DNA of 64,000 bases, taken from NCBI RefSeq assembly GCF_024810105.1, contig NZ_JANUDX010000007.1:124001-188000 (forward strand), given 5' to 3'. The DNA comes from Stenotrophomonas sp. BIGb0135 (GTDB lineage Bacteria; Pseudomonadota; Gammaproteobacteria; Xanthomonadales; Xanthomonadaceae). Under the pieces are notes generated by a model that did no database searches, had not been told where the DNA came from, and worked only from the letters and a program-made list of their open reading frames with translations. The position numbers and the translations under genes are program-made. Positions 46,126 through 54,562 of the stretch are shown here, piece after piece; the first letter of the stretch is position 1, and each line of letters opens with the position of its first letter.

Positions 46126-49100
46126 ATGGCATTCCGTACCCGATACGCGCGTACCGCGCGTGTTTTCTCGACCCTGTTCGTCCTGTTCTGCGCCGCGCTG
46201 TGGTCCACCGCCGCGTGGGCCGCGCACACCTCGCTGATCTGTCCGGCCCAGTCGGCGACCGTCGGCAATGGCGGCACGGTGGCGATCAACGTCTCTGCCT
46301 GCGCCAATCCGGTCGCCCTGGCCGGCGAGGGCCCCGTGGACGGTCCGCAGTTGCCGCAGCACGGCACCGCCAACCTGCGCATCACCGGCGGCAACTGGTT
46401 CGTCGATTATGGTCACGGCGGCGACACCGCCACCAGTGATGTCTTCGAATTCTCCGACACCGATGGCGACACCGTCCGCGTCACGGTCACCATCACCCCG
46501 GCCAACTCCACGATCGTGGTCGCACCGGCCGCGCTCACCCTGACCGCCGGCACGGCGGTATCGCAGACGCTCAGCGCCAGCGGCGGCACCGCGCCGTACA
46601 CCTTCACGCTGCAAGCCGGTACCCCACCGCCTGGCATTACCCTCAACGCCGGAGTGATCAGCGGCACGCCCACCCAGCGCGGTGCGTACACCTTCACCGT
46701 ACGCGCCACCGATGCCACCACGGCCACCGCCGACAAGACCTACAGCGGCACCGTGCAGAACCCCAGCCTGAGCCTCACCCCGGCGGCGGCCACGGCCATC
46801 CAGGGCGTACCGTTCTCGCAGACGCTGGCCACCACCGGTGGCGTTGCGCCCTATACCTACGCGATGGAAGCCAGCAGCCTTCCCGCCGGTTTGACGCTCA
46901 ATGCAGGCGTGATCAGCGGTACCACCGCCGTGGCCCCCGGCGCCTATCCGGTCACCATCCGCGTCACCGACAGCAGCACCGGCACCGGCAGCTATTTCGA
47001 GGTGGAGAACTTCACCCTGACCGTGAGCGCGGCGCCCAGCGTCAGCATCGCCGTGGCGCCGGCCAGCGTCAGCGAGGACGGGGCGACCAACCTGGTCTAC
47101 ACCGTCACCCGCAGCCTCAACCTGTCCTCGCCGACCGTGGTCAACCTGACCACCGGCGGCACCGCGACCAGTGGCGTGGATTACACCGGCGGCGTGGCGA
47201 CGGTGAGCATTCCCTCGGGCGCGACCACCGCAACGGTCACGATCAACCCGACCGCCGATGCCACCGTGGAGGCCAATGAAACGGTGATCCTCACCGTCGC
47301 AGCGGGCAGCGGCTACACCGTCGGGGCCCCGGCCAGCGCCACCGGCACGATCCTCAACGACGACGTGCCGAGCGCGTCGATCACCGTGGCCCCGTCCTCG
47401 GTCAACGAAGACAGCGGCACCCCGCTGGTCTACACCGTCACCCTGGACCAGCCGAGCCTGGTGCCGCTGTCGGTCGCCTACACCGTGGGCGGTACGGCCA
47501 CCAGCGGCACCGACTACGCGGCGGTGTCCTCGCCGCTGTCGATCGCGGCCGGGGCCACCACCGGCACGATCACCGTCACGCCCACCGCCGACAGCAGCGT
47601 GGAAGCCAATGAGACCGTGGTGCTGACGCTGGCTGCAGGCACCGGCTATGCCGTCGGTGCACCGGCCAGCGCTACCGGCACGATCCTGGATGACGACCAG
47701 CCGGCGTTGAGCATCAGTGACGTCAGCCTCAATGAGGGCGACAGCGGCACCACCGCCTTCACCTTCACCGTGTCGCTCAACGCGGCGGCGGGCCCGGGCG
47801 GGGTCAGCTTCGACATCGCCACGGCCAATGGCACCGCCACCGCCGGCAGCGACTATGTCGCCCAGGCGCTGACCGGGCAGAGCATTGCGGCCGGCAGCAG
47901 CAGCGCGACCTTCACCGTGCTGGTCAACGGCGACACGTTGCACGAGCCCAATGAAACCTTCTTTGCCACCGTCAGCAACGTCACCGGTGCCACCGTCGCC
48001 GACGGCCAGGGCACGGGCACGATCGTCAACGACGACGCCGTGCCCTCGCTGTCCATCAACGACACCACGGTGACCGAAGGCAACAGCGGTACGGTCACGG
48101 CCACGTTGACGGTGACGTTGTCGGCGGTGAGCGGGCAGACGGTCACCGTCAACTACGCCACCGCCAATGCCAGCGCCGTCGCGCCCACCGACTACATCGG
48201 CGCCAGCGGGACGCTGACCTTCGCACCCGGCGCGACCACCCAGACCATCGCGGTCACCGTCAACGGCGATACCACGCCGGAGGCCGACGAGACCTTCGCG
48301 ATCAACCTGACCGCCCCCACCAATGCCACGCTCGCCAATGCGCAGGGCATCGTGACCGTGCTCAACGATGACCAGCCGGTCACCGTCGCGCCGACGGTGC
48401 TGCCGTCCCCGGCGATCGCCGTTGCCTACAGCCAGACCATCGTCGCCAGCGGCGGCAGTGGCAGCTACACCTATGCCGTCACCACCGGCTCGCTGCCGCC
48501 TGGCCTGACCCTGAGCGCGGGTGGCGTGCTGGCCGGTACGCCCACCGCGGGCGGCTCCTACCCCTTCACCGTGACCGCGACCGATACCAGTGCAGCGCCG
48601 GGTCCTTACACCGGCGTGCAGACCTATGTGCTCACCGTGGGCGCGCCCACGCTGGTGCTGCCCGGTGGAGCCCTGCCGGGGGCGACCCTCGCCCAGCCGT
48701 ATACCGCCACCGTCGGCCCGGCCAGCGGCGGCACCGCGCCGTACGCCTACACGGTCACGGCCGGCAGCGTGCCGCAGGGATTGAGCATGGCGGCCAACGG
48801 TGTCTTCAGCGGCACGCCGACCGCGTTGGGCACGTTCAACTTCACCGTGACCGCCACCGACAGCAGCACCGGCGTGGGTGCGCCGTATTCGATCGGCACC
48901 CCGATGTCGATCACGGTGGCCGACGGCCTGCCGGTGGCCGGCAACGTCAGCACCGCGGTGGCCTACGGTGCGCCCGCCGCGCCGGTGGCGCTCGCGCTGT
49001 CGGGCGGGGCGGCCAGTTCGGTGGCGATCGGTACCGCCCCGTTGCACGGCACCGCCACGGTGACCGGCCCGACCGCGATCAGCTACCAGCCGGCAGCGGG

Positions 49101-51405
49101 CTTCGCCGGCAGTGACAGCTTCACCTACACCGCCAGCAACGGCACCGGTACCTCCACGCCGGCCACGGTCACCGTGACGGTGGGCAACCCGACCATCACC
49201 GTCAGCGCCAACAGCGTGTTTTCGGCCGTGGCCGGCGCGCCTTACAGCCAGACCTTCACCTGGTCCGGTGGTGCGGCCCCTTATAGCGGCTACCAGGTGA
49301 CCAACCTGCCGGCCGGCCTGTCGATCACCGCCAGCACCGCCGACAGCGTCACCGTCAGCGGAACCCCGACGCAGGCCGGCAGCTTCAACCTGGTGGCGTC
49401 GGCCACCGACAGCAGCACCGGCACCGGCCCGTTCACCGCCGGCCAGGGCTTTACCCTGAGCGTGGCCAGCCCGACCCTGGTCGTGGCCCCGCCGACCCTG
49501 CCGTCGGCCACGGCCGGCACCGCCTACCAGCAGGCATTCACCACCAGCGGGGGCGTGGCGCCCTACAGCTACGTGTTGACCGGCGCGCTGCCCAGCGGCG
49601 TGGCCTTCGACGCCGGCACCGGCGTGCTGTCCGGCACCCCGACCCAGTCGGGCAGCTTCGCGCTGACCCTCACCGTGACCGACAGCACCACCGGCACCCC
49701 GGCCAGCGTGGTGCAGAACTACACCCTGCAGGTGGCGACCCCGGCACTGACGCTGACCCCCGCCGCTGGCGCCCTGACCCCGACCACGGCGGGCAGTGCG
49801 TACCAGGTGGCCTTCGCTGCCGGCGGCGGCGTGGCGCCGTACACCTTCGCCGTCACCACCGGCACCCTGCCGGCAGGCCTGGCGTTGGATGCCGCCACCG
49901 GTCGCCTGTCGGGAACGCCCACCGCAGTGGGCACGGTGGCCTTCAGCGTGACCGCCACCGACAGCACCCGCGGCACCCCGGCCGCCGTGACCCAGGCCTA
50001 CACGCTCAGCGTGGCCGCGCCGGTGCTGACGCTGACCCCGGCTACCCTGCCGGCCGGGTTGTTCGCCAACGCCTACCAGCAGCAGCTCTCCACCAGCGGT
50101 GGCACCGCGCCGTATACCTACGCGGTCACCACCGGCGCGCTGCCCGGCGGCCTGGCGCTGGCCGCGTCGGGTGCGCTGACCGGCACGCCTACCGCGGCCG
50201 GTGCGTTCGCCTTCACTGTCACCGCCACCGATGCACTGGGCTTCACCGGCACCCGCGATTACACCGTGCAGGTCACCCAGCGCCCGGACCCGACCCGCGA
50301 CCCGGAAGTGCGCGGGCTGCTGTCGGCGCAGGCCGACGCCGCGCGGCGCTTTGCCACCTCGCAGATCGAGAACTTCCAGCAGCGCATGCAGCGCTTGCAC
50401 GGGGCGAGCCGCAGCAACGGTTTCAGCAACAATCTGGGCCTGGCCTACGGGCCGCAGCGGTGCGATCCGGCCGTGGGCAGCCTGCCCGGCAGTGACTGCG
50501 ACGCCCAGCGCCGCCAGCCGTTCGATCGGGAGCCGGGGCTGGATGCACCGGCCGCGGCCGGGACGGGCGCGCAGGCACCGCTCGGCCTGTGGGTGGGCGG
50601 TACGATCCGCACCGGCCGGACCAACGGGCGCGGCAGCGCCGGCGGTGACTTCAATACCGATGGCGTGACCCTGGGCAGCGACCTGCAGGTGGGCGAGGAC
50701 CTGGCCCTGGGCGTCGGCCTGGGCTACGGTCGCGACCGCACCGATGTGGGCGAGAACGGCAGCCGCAGCGACGGCCAGGCCTTCACCCTGGCGGTGTACG
50801 GCAGCTACAGCCCGGGCCAGCACCTGTTCGTGGATGCGCTGCTGGGCCACCAGTTGCTGGACTACGATCTGCGCCGCTACGTGACCAGCGACGGCAGCTT
50901 CGTGCATGCCCGCCGCGATGGCAGCCAGTGGTTCGGTTCGCTGTCCGTCGGTGCCGACCTGGTGCGTGGCAGCTGGCAGTTCACCCCGTATGCGCGACTG
51001 GATGCGTCGCGCGGCACGCTCGACCGCTATGTCGAGCAGGGCAGCGACCTGTTCGCCCTGCGCTACGGCGACCAGGACGTGGACACCAGCACCGGTAACG
51101 CGGGCCTGCGCATCGAGTCGCGCAAGACCGCGGCCTGGGGCGCCTGGACGCCGCAGCTGCGGGTGGAATACCAGCACGACTTCAGCGGCAGTGGCACCGC
51201 CACGATGCAGTACGCCGATCTGGTCGGTGTGCCGTTCTACCGGACCTCGCTGGATGGCTTCGACCGCAATCGCTGGATGCTGGGCGCGGGGGTGATGTTC
51301 GACTTCGGTCGCGACTGGGGTCTGCGCGTGGACTACCGCGGGTTGGTGGGCAGCGGTGAAGACCGCGACCACGGCGTGCAGATCAGCCTGGACAAGCAGC
51401 TGTAA
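46126..51405 (+). CDS. Giant autotransporter adhesin with Ig-like and Calx-beta repeats
   Basis: 1,759 residues. A signal peptide (ARVFSTLFVLFCAALWSTAAW, about 1-33) leads to the periplasm. Then: an N-terminal domain with DTDGDTVRVTVTI, two putative-Ig (He_PIG-like) units (about 125-305), four Calx-beta units (about 305-750; each with GTATSGxDY or a variant and ending LNDD or similar), two more He_PIG units, one Big/cadherin-like unit (about 930-1020; GFAGSDSFTYTASNGTGT) and five He_PIG units to about 1385. A linker follows, then a C-terminal autotransporter beta-barrel (about 1485-1759). The He_PIG units carry AGTAYQQ, GGVAPYSY and LSGTPTQ signatures. It is probably exposed on the surface as an adhesin. 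Repeats invite length variation. Confidence 0.93.
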   Translation: MAFRTRYARTARVFSTLFVLFCAALWSTAAWAAHTSLICPAQSATVGNGGTVAINVSACANPVALAGEGPVDGPQLPQHGTANLRITGGNWFVDYGHGGDTATSDVFEFSDTDGDTVRVTVTITPANSTIVVAPAALTLTAGTAVSQTLSASGGTAPYTFTLQAGTPPPGITLNAGVISGTPTQRGAYTFTVRATDATTATADKTYSGTVQNPSLSLTPAAATAIQGVPFSQTLATTGGVAPYTYAMEASSLPAGLTLNAGVISGTTAVAPGAYPVTIRVTDSSTGTGSYFEVENFTLTVSAAPSVSIAVAPASVSEDGATNLVYTVTRSLNLSSPTVVNLTTGGTATSGVDYTGGVATVSIPSGATTATVTINPTADATVEANETVILTVAAGSGYTVGAPASATGTILNDDVPSASITVAPSSVNEDSGTPLVYTVTLDQPSLVPLSVAYTVGGTATSGTDYAAVSSPLSIAAGATTGTITVTPTADSSVEANETVVLTLAAGTGYAVGAPASATGTILDDDQPALSISDVSLNEGDSGTTAFTFTVSLNAAAGPGGVSFDIATANGTATAGSDYVAQALTGQSIAAGSSSATFTVLVNGDTLHEPNETFFATVSNVTGATVADGQGTGTIVNDDAVPSLSINDTTVTEGNSGTVTATLTVTLSAVSGQTVTVNYATANASAVAPTDYIGASGTLTFAPGATTQTIAVTVNGDTTPEADETFAINLTAPTNATLANAQGIVTVLNDDQPVTVAPTVLPSPAIAVAYSQTIVASGGSGSYTYAVTTGSLPPGLTLSAGGVLAGTPTAGGSYPFTVTATDTSAAPGPYTGVQTYVLTVGAPTLVLPGGALPGATLAQPYTATVGPASGGTAPYAYTVTAGSVPQGLSMAANGVFSGTPTALGTFNFTVTATDSSTGVGAPYSIGTPMSITVADGLPVAGNVSTAVAYGAPAAPVALALSGGAASSVAIGTAPLHGTATVTGPTAISYQPAAGFAGSDSFTYTASNGTGTSTPATVTVTVGNPTITVSANSVFSAVAGAPYSQTFTWSGGAAPYSGYQVTNLPAGLSITASTADSVTVSGTPTQAGSFNLVASATDSSTGTGPFTAGQGFTLSVASPTLVVAPPTLPSATAGTAYQQAFTTSGGVAPYSYVLTGALPSGVAFDAGTGVLSGTPTQSGSFALTLTVTDSTTGTPASVVQNYTLQVATPALTLTPAAGALTPTTAGSAYQVAFAAGGGVAPYTFAVTTGTLPAGLALDAATGRLSGTPTAVGTVAFSVTATDSTRGTPAAVTQAYTLSVAAPVLTLTPATLPAGLFANAYQQQLSTSGGTAPYTYAVTTGALPGGLALAASGALTGTPTAAGAFAFTVTATDALGFTGTRDYTVQVTQRPDPTRDPEVRGLLSAQADAARRFATSQIENFQQRMQRLHGASRSNGFSNNLGLAYGPQRCDPAVGSLPGSDCDAQRRQPFDREPGLDAPAAAGTGAQAPLGLWVGGTIRTGRTNGRGSAGGDFNTDGVTLGSDLQVGEDLALGVGLGYGRDRTDVGENGSRSDGQAFTLAVYGSYSPGQHLFVDALLGHQLLDYDLRRYVTSDGSFVHARRDGSQWFGSLSVGADLVRGSWQFTPYARLDASRGTLDRYVEQGSDLFALRYGDQDVDTSTGNAGLRIESRKTAAWGAWTPQLRVEYQHDFSGSGTATMQYADLVGVPFYRTSLDGFDRNRWMLGAGVMFDFGRDWGLRVDYRGLVGSGEDRDHGVQISLDKQL

Positions 51406-51510
51406 GCGGTACGCGCCACCGGTTGCCGGTGGCGCGATGCCGGGGGGCACGAAGTTCTTCTCGCTGCGTGTGGCAAACACCTCGCGCGCTCGGAGTTTTT
51501 CTTGCGCGGC

Positions 51511-51632
51511 GGTCGGTGGGTCGGTCGCTGGGTCCCCATGCCCTTGGAGGCGAAATAAAGGAGGAGGCCGCGCAGCGGCCGGGGGACATTCGCCGGAAAG
51601 GGTCTGGGGACCCAGCGACCGACCCACCGACC
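51511..51632. repeat. Inverted-repeat element A
   Basis: Two perfect 27-bp arms, 51511-51537 (starts GGTCGGTGGGTCGG) and 51606-51632, enclose 68 bp. The inside holds AAAGGAGGAGGCCG at 51557-51570 and the small hairpin GGCCGC-GCA-GCGGCC. Such long arms should fold stably as RNA or extrude as a cruciform. Confidence 0.85.
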
Positions 51633-51670
51633 AGCGCAACAAAAGCCTGGCGTCCATCTGCGTGCCGCGA

Positions 51671-51770
51671 GCCGAGCCCCTTAGCGGCCGGTAGGCTCCT
51701 GGGCAAAACAAAGGAGGAGGCCGCCAGGCCGGGGGACACTACGCCAGGGGCTACCGGTTGCTAAGGGGCC
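51671..51770. repeat. Inverted-repeat element B
   Basis: Arms GCCCCTTAGCGGCCGGTAG (near 51674-51692) and its imperfect complement near 51751-51770 enclose the second copy of AAAGGAGGAGGCCG (51710-51723) and GGGGGACA, in the same order as in element A. The arms of A and B are unrelated in sequence, but the enclosed motif is shared. Confidence 0.7.
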
Positions 51771-51904
51771 CTCACCCTCGCGACAGACCCGATCGAAGAC
51801 GCAACCCGATCCAACACGGCGCCCGAACTGCCCGACCGCACGCGCAGAGCCGTGCTCAATCACGCCCGTTGCAACAAGACGCGCCCTGCATTGGAAGGGG
51901 AACC

Positions 51905-51933
51905 AAAAAAAACCCCGCCAAGGCGGGGTTTTT
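51905..51933 (-). terminator. Intrinsic terminator after mlaA
   Basis: AAAAACCCCGCC-AA-GGCGGGGTTTTT with A and T tracts on both sides, so it can act in both directions. It ends the leftward mla operon and could also stop rightward reading from the autotransporter. Confidence 0.92.
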
Positions 51934-51982
51934 GTCAGCTTCCTGCGAGCACCTGCCCACCCGTCGGTGAGTACGCCCGGGC

Positions 51983-52984
51983 TCAGTTGCTCCAGTTCGG
52001 CATCGGCATCGCATCGACCGGGATCGGTGCGGTGTCGTCGGCATCCTTGCCGCGCGCATGCTTGCCGCGCAGGTCGTTCTCGATCTGGTAGTTGCGGCGC
52101 TGCAGCCAGGCATCGCGGGTGAGCGCGTACTCGTCCACCGCGCTGTCGCGGATGTCATCCAGCGCCATCAGCTGCGAGCGCATGTCCACCAGCTGCAGGC
52201 CCTGCAGGCCGATGCGCAGCCGGTCCTGCTCGATCGTACGGATCGGCGACAGCGGGATGTCGCCGGCCAGGCCGAACACATCGCGCACGGTACGCGGGCC
52301 GAAGAACGGCAGTTCCACGTAACGCGAGCCGCGCCAGCCCCAGGCACCCAGGGTCTGGCCGAAGTCCTCACTGCGACGCGGCACCATCGCCTTGCTGGCC
52401 GGGTCGAACAGGCCGCCCACGCCCAGCGTGGAGTTCATCAGGAACCGGCCCAGGCTGTCCCAGGCATCGCCAGGGCGACCCTGCAGCAGCTGGTTGGTGA
52501 TGGTCACCGGCGCACGCAGGTTGCTGAAGAAGTTGGTCACCCCGGTACGCGCGAAGCGCGGCACCACGTGGGTGTAGGCAGTGGCCAGCGGGCGGGCGAC
52601 GGCACGGTCGACCACGTTGTTGAAGCTGTGCACCTTGCGGTTGAACGGTTCCCACGGATCGTAGGCAGGACGGCCGGGTTCGCTGCCGGTGGCACCGGGC
52701 GCGGGGCCACCGTACAACGCGGCGAAGTCGTCTTCGGCATCGGTCGGCGCCGACTCGCCAGCGGCCTGCGCCACCGGCGCGGCAGTGCCGTCGGTGGCCA
52801 CGGCCGCGGCGGGTGCCGCCGCGCCGTCATCGACCGGGGGCACGGTGGCGGCGGGCGCGTCCTCGACCGGGGTCGAGGCGTCCACCGCAACGCTGGCCGG
52901 GGCGGCTTCACGCGCGGGTTTGCCGGCGCAGGCGGTGAGCGCCAGGGCCAGCACGAGGAAGGGGAGGGTGCGTATGACGTTCAT
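51983..52984 (-). CDS. mlaA: MlaA-family outer-membrane lipoprotein (VacJ)
   Basis: 333 residues from ATG at 52984. Lipoprotein signal LALALTACAGK with the Cys near residue 19. An Ala/Pro/Asp-rich linker of about 90 residues follows, unusually long compared with E. coli MlaA, then the conserved MlaA domain: YDPWEPFNRKVHSFNNVVDR near 108, FFSNLRAPVTITNQLLQGRP, RFLMNSTLGVGGLFDPA and VELPFFGPRTVRDVFG. MlaA forms an outer-membrane donut that removes outer-leaflet phospholipids and passes them to MlaC. It is the last gene of the mla operon, 1 nt after mlaB. Confidence 0.94.
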   Translation of the reverse strand: MNVIRTLPFLVLALALTACAGKPAREAAPASVAVDASTPVEDAPAATVPPVDDGAAAPAAAVATDGTAAPVAQAAGESAPTDAEDDFAALYGGPAPGATGSEPGRPAYDPWEPFNRKVHSFNNVVDRAVARPLATAYTHVVPRFARTGVTNFFSNLRAPVTITNQLLQGRPGDAWDSLGRFLMNSTLGVGGLFDPASKAMVPRRSEDFGQTLGAWGWRGSRYVELPFFGPRTVRDVFGLAGDIPLSPIRTIEQDRLRIGLQGLQLVDMRSQLMALDDIRDSAVDEYALTRDAWLQRRNYQIENDLRGKHARGKDADDTAPIPVDAMPMPNWSN

Positions 52985-52985
52985 G

Positions 52986-53297
52986 TCAGCTCGCCGCAGT
53001 AGAGGCATTGAAATCCAGGGAGGGCGCCAACCGGTAGGCCGCGCCGAGTTCGTTGAAGCCGGCGGGGGCGCCGTTGAAACGGGGGTCGCTGCCCTGCGCA
53101 CGCAGCCGCGCGGCCAGCTCGGCCAGCAGCGCCAGGCCGGCACTGTCCACCCGCGGTACCGCGGTCAGGTCCAGCACCTGCACGCCGCTGCTGGCCTGCA
53201 GCGCCGGCCACAGCGCGGTCACCGCCGCGCGGTCGAGCACCCCGCTGAAGACCAGCGCGGTGTCCTGCCGGCTGACGCTGGCCGGGTTACTTGCCAC
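52986..53297 (-). CDS. mlaB: STAS-domain protein MlaB
   Basis: 103 residues from a GTG at 53297 that overlaps the end of mlaC by 11 nt. STAS features: ALVFSGVLDRAAVTALWPAL near residues 14-33, QVLDLTAVPRVDSAGLALLA near 42-61 with the conserved DSAG. MlaB is a cytosolic partner that stabilises the MlaFE transporter. The start is set by the overlap; the longer frame upstream to 53423 lies wholly inside mlaC and is a shadow. Confidence 0.88.
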   Translation of the reverse strand: MASNPASVSRQDTALVFSGVLDRAAVTALWPALQASSGVQVLDLTAVPRVDSAGLALLAELAARLRAQGSDPRFNGAPAGFNELGAAYRLAPSLDFNASTAAS

Positions 53298-53943
53298 TCG
53301 GGGCGGCCTGCATGCTGCCGTTGCGCAGCTCGGCGGCCACCTGCTGAATCGACTTCTGGCGCAGCGGGGCGTCGAACTGGGTCTTGAAGGTCTGCACGTA
53401 GGAGATGCCTTCGATGGCGACATCGAAGATCTTCCACTGGCCGTTGACGTTGCGCATCAGGTAATCGACCGGGGTTGCTTCGCTGCCGGCGCGCACCAGT
53501 TCGGTGGACACCTTGACGCCGCGGTTGCCCGGCAGCGGGGCTTCGGACTTCAGGCGGAAGCTGGGCTTGCCCTGGATGTCCAGCAGCGCCGAACCGTAGC
53601 GCTGCATCAGGTTGTCGGCCATGGCGTCGGCGAACAGCTTCACATCGGCGTCGGAAGCTCCGCGGCCGTGCACGCCCAGCACCAGGCGGGCGGCGTAGTC
53701 GCGGTCGAAGGTCTTGGTCAGCTCACCGTTGATGAAGCTGCGCAGCGCGGCCGGGTTGCTGCGGAACTCGCCGCGACGCTGCTGCAGCGTGGACAGGATG
53801 CGGGTGCTGGCATCCAGCACGACCGTGCCGGCCTGGCCCTGCGAGGCACTGGTGGCGGCCGGTGCGGCCTGGGCGAAGCTGAGCGAAGGGACGCTGGCGA
53901 GCAGGGCCGAGGCCAGCAGGACCGGGATCAGTTTGGTTTTCAT
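53287..53943 (-). CDS. mlaC: Periplasmic phospholipid-binding protein MlaC
   Basis: 218 residues with a cleavable signal peptide (MKTKLIPVLLASALLASVPS, cut after SFA near 24). Family features: RRGEFRSNPAALRSFINGEL near 55, TKTFDRDYAARLVLG, QGKPSFRLKSEAPLPGNRGV and DYLMRNVNGQWKIFDVAIEG near 165, followed by GISYVQTFK. MlaC shuttles a phospholipid between MlaA and the MlaD complex. Its ATG overlaps the mlaD stop (TAATG). Confidence 0.95.
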   Translation of the reverse strand: MKTKLIPVLLASALLASVPSLSFAQAAPAATSASQGQAGTVVLDASTRILSTLQQRRGEFRSNPAALRSFINGELTKTFDRDYAARLVLGVHGRGASDADVKLFADAMADNLMQRYGSALLDIQGKPSFRLKSEAPLPGNRGVKVSTELVRAGSEATPVDYLMRNVNGQWKIFDVAIEGISYVQTFKTQFDAPLRQKSIQQVAAELRNGSMQAAPSGK

Positions 53944-54467
53944 TAGTGGGCTTCCGTAGCCGGTGCTTCCGCACCGGGAGCATCCTGGGGAGCGGCGCCG
54001 CCGGCGTTGGCCGGGCCACTGAACATGTACTTGCCGACCAGCTGCAGCAGATCCACCGCCGGCTGGGTGAACACGATCTCGTCGCCGGACTTGAGCACGT
54101 CCGGATCACCGCCGGGCTGTAGTCCGATATAGCTCTCGCCGAGCAAACCGCTGGTGAATATGCCCGCGGAGGTGTCGGCCGGCAGGTCCTTGAACTTGCC
54201 GTCCAGCGTCAGGGTGACGATGGAGTCGAACTTGGTCGGGTCCAGCTCGATGCTGGAGACCTGGCCGACCACCACGCCGCCGATCTTGACCGGGGCCTGC
54301 TTGCGCAGCTGCCCGATCTGGGTGAAGCGCGCCTTCAGCTCATAGCCGTCGCCGCCCAGGCCCCACCGTTGGTTGGTGGAAGCCATGGCGAGCACCAGCA
54401 GCGAGGCCAGCGCCAGCAGCAGGAAGGCGCCGACGGAAAATTCGAGTCTGGGACCGCGGATGGCCAT
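53943..54467 (-). CDS. mlaD: MCE-domain protein MlaD
   Basis: 174 residues. One N-terminal membrane helix (about 12-30, GAFLLLALASLLVLAMAS) is followed by the MCE domain: YELKARFTQIGQLRKQAPVK near 42-61, IGGVVVGQVSSIELDP, and TSGLLGESYIGLQPGGDPDV near 105. It has an Ala/Pro-rich C-terminal tail. MlaD forms the hexameric ring on top of MlaE that receives lipid from MlaC. The tail of about 30 residues (PANAGGAAPQDAPGAEAPAT) is low complexity. Confidence 0.95.
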   Translation of the reverse strand: MAIRGPRLEFSVGAFLLLALASLLVLAMASTNQRWGLGGDGYELKARFTQIGQLRKQAPVKIGGVVVGQVSSIELDPTKFDSIVTLTLDGKFKDLPADTSAGIFTSGLLGESYIGLQPGGDPDVLKSGDEIVFTQPAVDLLQLVGKYMFSGPANAGGAAPQDAPGAEAPATEAH

Positions 54468-54562
54468 GGGGTTATCTCACTGTTCTTTGTCAGGTGCCCG
54501 GACAGGTGCCCGGGCGGGGAGTCGTTGCGAACCGATGGCGTGCACCGGCCTGCGCCAGGCGG

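Larger units (their letters stand above)
51406..51982. other. 577-bp non-coding stretch with nested repeats
   Basis: No gene. It starts with a GCGCCACCGG/CCGGTGGCGC hairpin (51413-51435) that may end the autotransporter transcript. Two inverted-repeat units follow (51511-51632 and 51671-51770), each enclosing the direct repeat AAAGGAGGAGGCCG, and it ends in a terminator at 51905-51933. The stretch 51774-51900 shows nothing else. Confidence 0.75.

Noticed and set aside
53298..53423. Longer MlaB start upstream
   Set aside because: It would lie wholly within mlaC in another frame; the GTG overlapping the mlaC stop gives the normal STAS length.
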